From an uncultured Lachnospiraceae bacterium (GTDB lineage: Bacteria > Bacillota > Clostridia > Lachnospirales > Lachnospiraceae), in NCBI GenBank assembly GCA_902783305.1, contig CACZQU010000115.1, positions 1-8,497 of the forward strand: a DNA stretch of 8,497 bases. Direction: 5' to 3'. This document shows, in pieces, positions 1-5,576 of this stretch. How positions within the stretch are numbered: the stretch's first letter is position 1; each line of letters starts with the position of its first letter. The notes under the pieces are model-generated. The model was not told where the DNA came from. It did not search any database and saw only the letters and a program-made list of their open reading frames with translations. Made by a program: the position numbers and the translations under genes.

Positions 1-41
1 TCGATATCTTTTCTTTTCAGAAAGCTCTTTATCCTGGACAC
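1..41 (-). CDS. N-terminal start of an unidentified gene, cut by window edge
   Basis: A GTG codon at 41-39 on the minus strand is preceded by a near-perfect ribosome binding site (AAGGAAAGGAG, ending at base 49) with a 7-base spacer. The frame stays open to the window edge and reads MSRIKSFLKRKDI, a basic start. No family can be recognised from 13 residues. It begins 84 bases downstream of the stop of the ketopantoate-reductase-type gene on the same strand, and no terminator is seen between them, so the two could be cotranscribed. The call rests only on the ribosome binding site and the short open frame; the GTG start is an inference. Confidence 0.45.
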   Translation of the reverse strand, partial: MSRIKSFLKRKDI

Positions 42-125
42 GGATAATCTCCTTTCCTTGTTATCTCATTGAGGTTTTATTCATAAACCATCTATTGTTT
101 ACATGTAACGTATCCTGAAAAACTG

Positions 126-1064
126 CTATTTACTCTTCAACCCCTCATACATTTTCCGGGATACGGGAACATCGATGCCCATGGCTTCCGCTTCCCGGAC
201 GATATATCCGCTGAAGGTTTCCACCTCCGCCGGTTTTCCGGCGTGAATATCCCGCTGGAGAGAGCTGCTGGCGTCATTTTCGTAGTTATGGTAGAAAAGG
301 TCGATGATGTCGGCACAGTCCTGATCTGTCATGGGAATCCCCTTGGCCTTCGCAATGGAGTATGCCTCCCGTGTCAGTGCCTCATATTCCAAAGCCTTGA
401 CCGGGTCATCCCTTAAGGGACCGATGGTGGTGTCATAGTAGGCCGTCTCGACATTATAGGCGCAGTTGAGAACGTATTTTTTCCAGATGGCAAGGGCGAT
501 GTTATCGGCGGCTGTATTGCGTATTCCGGCTTTTGTAAGCAGAGAGGAAGCGGACTCGATGAGCTCCTTCTCCTGGTCGTTGGGGTTGTCCATGCCCAGA
601 CGGATGTCAGCAAAGCTTCCTGCCTGACGGGTAGAATAGTCCGGATTGGAGAAGGAGACGATATAGATCAGCGCCTTTATCACGGTACCGCAGGAAAAAG
701 CCTTCCGCACACGATCTGCAGGATCGACGCCGTTCATCACCGGAATAATCACGGTATGTTCACTTACAGCGTTTTTCAGATGGAGAAGGAGCTCCTCCAG
801 GGAGTAATTTTTGACGCAGATAAACAGATAATCCTGTTCAGGCAGATCATCTGCGGCGGCATAAACAGCCTGAGGCTTTGAGTGGACTTCGCCGTGCAGA
901 TCACTGTGAAGGACAAGCCCGTTTTGTGTGATGGCATCGAAGCGCCTGCCTCGCGCGACGACACTGACGTGGTCATAGGTCCGTGCGAGGAGAGCAGCGA
1001 GATATCCGCCGACACCGCCGATTCCTGCAACGGCAATTCTGGGTTGATCATTAAAGCTTGACAT
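126..1064 (-). CDS. Ketopantoate reductase (ApbA/PanE) family NADPH-dependent oxidoreductase
   Basis: A 312-residue protein of the 2-dehydropantoate 2-reductase family, whose founding members reduce ketopantoate to pantoate with NADPH in pantothenate/CoA synthesis. It has an N-terminal Rossmann motif (GIGGVGG, residues 14-20), Arg residues at 38-41 where NADPH phosphate would be held, and an MNG segment at 110-112. A WKK-x-x-x-N segment around 194-200 contains the likely catalytic Lys. An SSSLQRD segment near 266-271 followed by AEVE near 279-282 matches the family's conserved Ser and Glu. Length is normal. I chose the ATG at 1064 because it has an AGGAAAGGA ribosome binding site and starts directly before the Rossmann strand. 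The frame extends upstream to 1124 but that adds 20 residues without homology. No pantothenate genes lie nearby, and many Firmicutes carry several paralogues of this family, so the exact substrate is uncertain. No clear promoter was found. Confidence 0.88.
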   Translation of the reverse strand: MSSFNDQPRIAVAGIGGVGGYLAALLARTYDHVSVVARGRRFDAITQNGLVLHSDLHGEVHSKPQAVYAAADDLPEQDYLFICVKNYSLEELLLHLKNAVSEHTVIIPVMNGVDPADRVRKAFSCGTVIKALIYIVSFSNPDYSTRQAGSFADIRLGMDNPNDQEKELIESASSLLTKAGIRNTAADNIALAIWKKYVLNCAYNVETAYYDTTIGPLRDDPVKALEYEALTREAYSIAKAKGIPMTDQDCADIIDLFYHNYENDASSSLQRDIHAGKPAEVETFSGYIVREAEAMGIDVPVSRKMYEGLKSK

Positions 1065-1321
1065 AATGTTTGATTCCTTTCCTGAATCGGCCAGAAGGTA
1101 TTTCTGCATAAACGCCGGGAACAATCAGATCCTTTATGGAATTATTCAGTACAGTTTCTTCACAGGTAACAGCATTGATTGCAGAACAAAATGAATCCTG
1201 CGGATGGTTCCGCGATTCACGCTCCCCGGGTTCCGGGGTCATTCATCTGTATTTCCCGTCAGCACAAAAATCAGAATACCACAGATTCTCCTGTTTTTAA
1301 AGCGGGCTGTGAACTCTTTTG
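1065..1321. other. Divergent intergenic region without a recognisable gene
   Basis: This stretch separates the minus-strand reductase from the promoter of the plus-strand FMN-binding protein. It must contain the reductase promoter, but I see only a weak candidate (AATAAT -10 with a poor -35) reading leftward near 1140. At 1224-1238 there is a compact GC hairpin, CCCCGG-GTT-CCGGGG. It has no T-run on either strand, so it is not an intrinsic terminator. Open frames here lack ribosome binding sites and family features. Confidence 0.5.
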
Positions 1322-1350
1322 TTGATAATGCCGGAGAAACATGATAAGAT
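1322..1350 (+). promoter_or_regulatory. Sigma-A-type promoter for the five-FMN-domain gene
   Basis: TTGATA at 1322-1327 and TAAGAT at 1345-1350 are separated by exactly 17 bases, and a TG dinucleotide one base before the -10 makes it an extended -10 element. Transcription would start near 1357, giving a leader of about 105 bases before the ATG at 1463. The leader can form a small stem between GACGGA (1370-1375) and TCCGTC (1400-1405). I do not recognise a riboswitch in it. Confidence 0.75.
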
Positions 1351-1462
1351 TAAATGTATGGTTGTCTGAGACGGAACAGAAGGCTTCAGCGGTAAAACAT
1401 CCGTCCCGAAACGTAAACACTTTGGATATGGCTTATGCCAGGAAACCAGGGGAGGAAATGGA

Positions 1463-3277
1463 ATGGCAGATAAAAATAAACTGATGAAGAGTCTGATTAA
1501 GCTCGCAGTTGTCACTGTGGGCAGTATCGCCCTTGTCTTTGTTCTTCGGGCAGTAAATCTGGCGGCGGACAGATACGCGGCCAGCAAGATTCCGCCTGCA
1601 GGTGAATTCACACCAGGCACCTATACGGCCGAGGCGCAGGGAATCGGAACAGTTAAGGTGACCATGACGTTTAATGAAACCAACATCACAGATGTGGAGC
1701 TGGATACGTCGGCCGAGACACCGGATATCGGCGGTGTTGCGACAGACGCTCTGAAAGAAGCCATCATGACATCGCAGTCTCCGGTAATCGACGCGGTGGC
1801 CGGGGCCACGGTAACTTCGGATGCGGTCATGGCTGCGGCGCAGGCATGCTTTAACGAGGCGTCAGGAATCGAGCCGGAGCCGGCAGAAGAACCTGCCCAG
1901 GAAGAAGAGGCACCGGCGGAGGATGCTCAGGAAGAAGCCGTTCAGACTGCTGCGCCGGCATCCGGATATACGCCCGGAACCTACAGCGCCGAGGCGCAGG
2001 GCTTTGGCCTGGTGAAGGTTGAGGCGACCCTGGATGAGAACGGAATCACGGATCTGACCATCGACTCGTCGGCAGAGACGCCGGAAATCGGCGGAGCCGC
2101 GGCGGAAACGCTGAAGGAGCAGGTGCTCGCAGCGAACGGTGCGGAAATCGACGGAGTAGCGGGAGCTACCCTGACGACGACTGCCGTGAAGACCGCGGTA
2201 GAGGAAATCCTCGCCGGAGCGGCGGCAGGAGAATCAGCTCCGGCTGAAGAAGAAGCAGAGGAAGCCGTGGAAGCGGCTTCTGGTGAAGAAGCGGCTGAGG
2301 AGCCTGCAGAGGCAGCAGAAGCTGAGGCGGAGACAGAGGCAGCTGCATCCGGATATACGCCCGGAACGTACAGTGCCGAAGCGCAGGGCTTTGGCCTGGT
2401 AAAGGTCGATGTAACCCTGGATGAAAATGGAATCACGGATCTGACCATCGATTCGTCGGAAGAGACACCGGAAATCGGCGGAGCCGCAGCGGAAACATTG
2501 AAGGAGCAGGTGCTCGAAGCGAACGGTGCGGAAATCGACGGAGTAGCGGGAGCTACCCTGACGACGACTGCCGTGAAGACTGCAGTGGAAGAGATCCTTG
2601 CCGGAGCGGCGGCAGGAGAGGCAGCTCCGGTCGAAGAGGCAGCTCCGGTTGAAGAAGCAGCAGACGAAGCTGAGGCGGAGACCAAGGCAGCTGCATCCGG
2701 ATATACGCCCGGAACGTACAGTGCCGAGGCGCAGGGCTTTGGCCTGGTAAAGGTCGATGTAACCTTGGATGAAAATGGAATCACGGATCTGACCATCGAT
2801 TCGTCGGAAGAGACACCGGAAATCGGCGGAGCTGCGGCGGAAACACTGAAGGAGCAGGTGCTCGCTGCAAATGGAGCGGAAATCGACGGAGTAGCAGGAG
2901 CTACCCTGACGACGACTGCCGTGAAGACCGCGGTAGAGGAGATCCTCGCCGGAGCGGCAGCAGGAGAAGCGGCTGCCGAAGAAGCAGCTGAGAAAGCATC
3001 GGATGCATCCGGATATACGCCTGGCACCTACAGTGCCCAGACGCAGGGCTTTGGAAACGTAAAGGTCGAAGCAACGCTTGATGAAAATGGCATCACGGAT
3101 CTTACCATCGATGCCTCCGGGGAAACGCCGGAGATCGGCGGTGCAGCTGCAGAAACGCTGAAAGAACAGGTACTTGCGGCGAACGGATCGGAAATTGACG
3201 GAGTAGCAGGTGCGACGTTGACCACAACCGCTGTGAAAACGGCAGTGGAAGAGATTCTTGCTCAGGCGGGTAAGTAA
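1463..3277 (+). CDS. Membrane-anchored protein with five tandem FMN-binding domains
   Basis: A 604-residue protein predicted to carry covalent FMN outside the cytoplasmic membrane and pass electrons between flavins. Residues 1-10 are basic and 11-31 form one membrane helix; there is no lipobox Cys. Five FMN_bind-type domains of about 88 residues follow, starting near residues 49, 167, 296, 412 and 516. Each has a TPGTY start, a QG-[IF]-G strand, an ETP-[DE]-IGG turn and a D-x-VAGAT-[VL]-T-[ST] motif. The candidate flavinylated Thr residues are 116, 236, 365, 481 and 585. ApbE-type transferases attach FMN to the Thr of such motifs in NqrC, RnfG and PplA. The domains are joined by Ala/Glu/Pro-rich acidic linkers that could let the chain span the cell wall. 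The start is set by a GGGGAGG site 7 bases before the ATG. The gene stands alone behind its own promoter and no ApbE gene is in view. The domain call is firm; the role as an electron conduit is inference. Confidence 0.9.
   Translation: MADKNKLMKSLIKLAVVTVGSIALVFVLRAVNLAADRYAASKIPPAGEFTPGTYTAEAQGIGTVKVTMTFNETNITDVELDTSAETPDIGGVATDALKEAIMTSQSPVIDAVAGATVTSDAVMAAAQACFNEASGIEPEPAEEPAQEEEAPAEDAQEEAVQTAAPASGYTPGTYSAEAQGFGLVKVEATLDENGITDLTIDSSAETPEIGGAAAETLKEQVLAANGAEIDGVAGATLTTTAVKTAVEEILAGAAAGESAPAEEEAEEAVEAASGEEAAEEPAEAAEAEAETEAAASGYTPGTYSAEAQGFGLVKVDVTLDENGITDLTIDSSEETPEIGGAAAETLKEQVLEANGAEIDGVAGATLTTTAVKTAVEEILAGAAAGEAAPVEEAAPVEEAADEAEAETKAAASGYTPGTYSAEAQGFGLVKVDVTLDENGITDLTIDSSEETPEIGGAAAETLKEQVLAANGAEIDGVAGATLTTTAVKTAVEEILAGAAAGEAAAEEAAEKASDASGYTPGTYSAQTQGFGNVKVEATLDENGITDLTIDASGETPEIGGAAAETLKEQVLAANGSEIDGVAGATLTTTAVKTAVEEILAQAGK
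1961..3274 (+). repeat. Four near-identical FMN-domain repeats within the gene
   Basis: Repeat units start at 1961, 2348, 2696 and 3008, each opening with TCCGGATATACGCC, and encode domains 2 to 5. Units at 2348 and 2696 are almost identical, with long uninterrupted matches in their first halves. The unit at 3008 is the most diverged of the four, and the separate first domain (from 1607) is more distant still. The distance between unit starts falls from 387 to 348 to 312 bases because the linkers shorten while the domains keep their length. Confidence 0.9.
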
Positions 3278-3326
3278 AGACGGATTTTCTTTGAATGCTC
3301 ACGAGAGATGAACAGGATATCCCGGA

Positions 3327-3405
3327 CGTAATTCGTTACTATTCACGGTCTAACCTTCCCCGCGCGTGGCTATATGGTTAATCCGTGAGAAGTAACCGTA
3401 ATTCG
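3327..3405. repeat. 61-base imperfect palindrome flanked by 9-base direct repeats
   Basis: GTTACTATTCACGG (3335-3348) pairs with CCGTGAGAAGTAAC (3383-3396): 12 Watson-Crick pairs, one G-T pair and one mismatch. Inside it TAACC (3351-3355) pairs with GGTTA (3376-3380). The palindrome is bracketed by an exact direct repeat CGTAATTCG at 3327-3335 and 3397-3405, as a target-site duplication would look. No T-run follows, so it is not an intrinsic terminator. It could be a small MITE-like or REP-like element, or an RNA structure in the 3' region of the FMN-protein transcript. Confidence 0.6.
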
Positions 3406-3428
3406 CCTGTAAGGTTCGGAAAAACGTC

Positions 3429-3457
3429 TTGAATGTTTCACAGTAAAGTGATATAGT
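3429..3457 (+). promoter_or_regulatory. Possible promoter upstream of the degV leader
   Basis: TTGAAT at 3429-3434 and TATAGT at 3452-3457 have a 17-base spacer. A transcript starting near 3464 would run about 70 bases into the strong terminator at 3506-3535. It could thus make a short RNA or an attenuated leader for degV. The -10 lies inside a possible hairpin (TTTCAC at 3436-3441 with GTGAAA at 3470-3475), which would instead suit an RNA transcribed from further upstream. The two readings cannot be separated from sequence. Confidence 0.45.
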
Positions 3458-3505
3458 ATCTTTGATTATGTGAAAGGTATTTAAACGAAGTCTTTAGGAC
3501 GGTGG

Positions 3506-3535
3506 AACCCCCGAAGGTCTCCCTTCGGGGGTTTT
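3506..3535 (+). terminator. Strong intrinsic terminator upstream of degV
   Basis: AACCCCCGAAGG (3506-3517) and CCTTCGGGGGTT (3522-3533) form a perfect 12-pair stem with a TCTC loop, and the strand ends in TTTT. It probably ends the FMN-protein transcript, 228 bases after that stop codon. It may also serve as an attenuator for degV, whose start is only 47 bases on. The preceding GGTGGAACC resembles the core of a T-box sequence, but no other T-box element was recognised. Confidence 0.85.
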
Positions 3536-3582
3536 CCATTGAATGGTTCAGGTGGATACTATAATCAGAAGGAGGCATATGG

Positions 3583-4467
3583 ATGGCATCATATGTACTT
3601 AGCTGCTGTTCAACGGCAGACCTTTCCAGGGAACACTTTGAGTCAAGAGATATCCGGTATCTTTGCTTTCATTTTATGTTGGATGAGAAAGAATATCCGG
3701 ATGATCTCGGACAGTCGATCCCGTTTGACCAGTTTTATGCGGCGATGGAAAAGGGAGCCATGACAAGGACTTCGCAGATCAATGCGGAGGAATACGAAGT
3801 CTTCTTCCGCGACTGCCTTGGGCATGGCCAGGACGTCCTGCATCTTTGCCTGTCTTCAGGGATTTCCGGTACCTATAATTCCGCTCAGGTAGCTGCGCAG
3901 AAGGTTCAGGAGGAGTTTCCGGATCGTAAGCTGTATGTTGTCGATTCCCTTGCGGCTTCCTCCGGCTTTGGCCTTTTGATGGATAAACTGGCGGATCTGA
4001 GGGATGAGGGGAAAACCATAGATGAGGTTAGAGATTTTGCCCTTGCGAACAGAAACCGTCTGCATCACTGGTTTTTCTCCACGGATTTAAAATATTATGT
4101 CCGCGGAGGACGTATTTCCAAATCTTCCTATGTGATCGGCACTGCGCTGGGGATCTGTCCTTTGCTGAATGTAAACAGGGAAGGCCGTCTGATTCCCCGG
4201 GAAAAGATCCGGACAAAGAAGAAGGTGATCCGGCGGATTGTTGAGAAAATGGCGGAAAACGCCGTAGATGGAACGGAGTACTCCGGAAAATGCTATATCT
4301 CTCAGTCCGCATGCCCTGAGGATGCGAGAATAGTTGCGGATATGATCGAGAAGCTTTTCCCGAAGCTGAACGGGAAGGTACTGATCAACAGCATAGGTAC
4401 AGTGATTGGAAGCCATACCGGACCCGGGACGGTAGCTCTTTTCTTCTGGGGAGGAGAAAGGGATTAA
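3583..4467 (+). CDS. DegV family protein (fatty-acid-binding, FakB-like)
   Basis: A 294-residue cytosolic protein of the DegV family. Members bind a fatty acid between two domains, and some act as FakB carriers that present it to the kinase FakA for phosphorylation. Family motifs are present in order: TSQ (63-65), SSGISGT (91-97), DS (121-122) at the start of the middle region, RGGRIS (174-179) and GSHTGPGT (276-283) near the C-terminus. Length matches the family. The N-terminal strand reads SCCSTADLS where many members have TDSTADL, so the usual Asp is replaced by Cys. The start at 3583 has GGAGG 7 bases upstream; the nearby ATG at 3579 is out of frame. It appears monocistronic, with a terminator behind it at about 4628-4673. 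No fakA gene is in view, and which lipid it binds cannot be told. Confidence 0.93.
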   Translation: MASYVLSCCSTADLSREHFESRDIRYLCFHFMLDEKEYPDDLGQSIPFDQFYAAMEKGAMTRTSQINAEEYEVFFRDCLGHGQDVLHLCLSSGISGTYNSAQVAAQKVQEEFPDRKLYVVDSLAASSGFGLLMDKLADLRDEGKTIDEVRDFALANRNRLHHWFFSTDLKYYVRGGRISKSSYVIGTALGICPLLNVNREGRLIPREKIRTKKKVIRRIVEKMAENAVDGTEYSGKCYISQSACPEDARIVADMIEKLFPKLNGKVLINSIGTVIGSHTGPGTVALFFWGGERD

Positions 4468-4563
4468 GAAACCGGACGGCAGGATATGGAGCTACAGATT
4501 TCAGCGACTGGAAAACCGGATGATCAAAAAGGCGGACTCTTCCTTCCTGGAGAGGCAGCAGGC

Positions 4564-4590
4564 ATTACCGTTCACGGTCTGACCTTTCCC
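4564..4590 (+). repeat. Half copy of the palindromic element found at 3335
   Basis: These 27 bases match 3335-3361 without a gap. There are five differences and all are transitions (G/A or C/T). Only the left arm is present: the expected right arm is not found downstream. A separate small stem, TTTCCC (4585-4590) with GGGAAA (4606-4611), follows. The copy lies 97 bases after degV. It may be a decayed element of the same family. Confidence 0.6.
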
Positions 4591-4627
4591 AGATGTGTAT
4601 GTACAGGGAAACATGGATAGTTACCAG

Positions 4628-4673
4628 GCCAGCTGCCCTTGTTCTTTCCAGGAGGGAAAGTGCGCCTTTTTTT
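4628..4673 (+). terminator. Probable intrinsic terminator after degV
   Basis: CTTTCC (4644-4649) pairs with GGAAAG (4655-4660) around an AGGAG loop, a further GGC/GCC pairing (4628-4630 with 4664-4666) is possible, and seven T residues follow at 4667-4673. The T-run is good but the stem is interrupted, so the exact fold is uncertain. It would separate degV from the NusG-II operon. Confidence 0.6.
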
Positions 4674-4695
4674 GATTAATGTTTACAATTTGTTT

Positions 4696-4724
4696 TTTCA
4701 ATTTCCATGATTTTGTGTTATAAT
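4696..4724 (+). promoter_or_regulatory. Promoter of the NusG-II / FAD-FMN operon
   Basis: A consensus TATAAT at 4719-4724 lies in an AT-rich tract directly after the degV terminator. The best -35 is TTTCAA at 4696-4701 with a 17-base spacer, which is weak. Transcription would start near 4731 and give a leader of about 37 bases. No operator-like repeat was recognised around it. Confidence 0.6.
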
Positions 4725-4767
4725 TTTTTTAGTTGAGCATCGATGACTGACAGGAGATTTCGATGGG

Positions 4768-5481
4768 ATGAAAAAGAAAGATCTTATATTCATTGCAGTG
4801 CTGATGACTGTCGCGCTGCTGGGATGGGGCGGAATGACCATCGCCCGCAGGGGAAGCCGCGTTGTTCCTCCTGGCAGCACTTCGAAAGGACTGGGCCAGG
4901 AGCAGGAGACAGATGAGAACGAGTCTGTTGAGCAGGTAACACAGACCGCTGGAGGTGATGCCGGTCCCACGCCGGCTGCCTCAAATACCGGAACCGACAA
5001 AAACGCTGAGCCTGCCGTCCCGGAACCCGGAAATGGCGAAAACCCTGAGCCGGCTGCCTCGAATACCGGAATCGACGAAACCGCTGAGCCTGCCGCCTCG
5101 GAACCCGGAAATGGCGAAAACCCTGAGCCGTCACCCACAGATACCGGAAACGATGAAACCGGAGAAGAACACGCTGCGGAGAACGGCGGAAAGGATCTGT
5201 CAAAGTACGGCTCAATTGTCATATCCGTAAATGGAGAATACTATGGTGATTACTCTCTGGGAGAGGATCAGGTAATTGAGATTAATGACACTAATGTGGT
5301 CGAAATCAAAGACGGTGCGGCGAAAATGATTCACGCGGAGTGTCCGGATCAGCTTTGTACCTACATGGGCCCGGTCACAGGAGCTTATGATCTGATTGTA
5401 TGCCTGCCTAACGCAGTGATCATCGAGGGGTATGCCCCTGCAGGCAGCCAGGATACACTTGATATCGATGGAATTTCGTGA
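4768..5481 (+). CDS. Membrane-anchored NusG domain II protein
   Basis: A 237-residue protein with a short basic start, one membrane helix (about residues 6-25) and a long acidic Pro/Glu/Asn-rich spacer (about 35-140). The C-terminal NusG_II domain (about 147-225) should face outward. That domain shows the family pattern of an ING-x-Y-type strand, N176, IKDG (180-183), CPDQLC (192-197) and VCLPN (211-215). The family is named for likeness to an insert domain of NusG and has nothing to do with transcription here; its biochemical role is not established. The three Cys residues could form a disulfide or bind a cofactor, which is inference. The start at 4768 is chosen because the membrane helix follows at once; AGGAG lies 11 bases upstream. 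The gene heads a probable operon with the FAD/FMN protein 95 bases downstream, and proteins of this family often occur beside extracytosolic flavin systems. Confidence 0.88.
   Translation: MKKKDLIFIAVLMTVALLGWGGMTIARRGSRVVPPGSTSKGLGQEQETDENESVEQVTQTAGGDAGPTPAASNTGTDKNAEPAVPEPGNGENPEPAASNTGIDETAEPAASEPGNGENPEPSPTDTGNDETGEEHAAENGGKDLSKYGSIVISVNGEYYGDYSLGEDQVIEINDTNVVEIKDGAAKMIHAECPDQLCTYMGPVTGAYDLIVCLPNAVIIEGYAPAGSQDTLDIDGIS
4972..5127 (+). repeat. Two 78-base tandem repeats encoding a 26-residue spacer unit
   Basis: Residues 69-94 and 95-120 of the NusG-II protein are two copies of a unit running from PAASNTG to EPGNGENPE, and a partial, diverged third copy continues to about residue 134 (base 5169). 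The DNA copies differ at scattered positions. The unit makes a flexible acidic stalk between the membrane helix and the outer domain. Repeat number may vary between strains. Confidence 0.8.
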
Positions 5482-5576
5482 TGTCCTGGCGTACAGCGCG
5501 GCCTGACCAGGAAACAGACAGACTGCGCTGAAGCCTCAGTGAAGATCCACGTCCGGATAACGAAAGGAATGAAAAA

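Noticed and set aside
99..108. Ten-base palindrome TTACATGTAA downstream of the reductase gene
   Set aside because: Short, AT-rich and without a second copy or a clear promoter next to it; may be chance.
1202..1240. T-box-like GGATGGTTCCGCG followed by a GC hairpin, plus strand
   Set aside because: The core has TCC where ACC is needed, there is no T-run after the hairpin, and a strong promoter for the downstream gene lies after it at 1322.
1981..3027. Long open frame (348 codons) on the minus strand opposite the FMN-domain repeats
   Set aside because: It mirrors the repeated domains of the plus-strand gene, is Ala/Ser/Pro-rich low complexity, and has no family resemblance. It is open because the same codon pattern is repeated.
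4486..4620. Plus-strand 44-codon frame after degV (MELQISATGKPD...)
   Set aside because: AGGA lies only one base from the ATG, no family is recognisable, and it overlaps the repeat and the small stem before the terminator. Kept only as part of the repeat observation.
4698..5222. Minus-strand open frame of 174 codons over the NusG-II stalk
   Set aside because: Its repeats are the reverse of the plus-strand stalk repeats and it runs through the operon promoter; no motif supports it.
5484..5512. TCCTGG/CCAGGA inverted repeat between the NusG-II and FAD/FMN genes
   Set aside because: Six pairs with a 17-base loop and no T-run; too weak for a terminator and likely chance.
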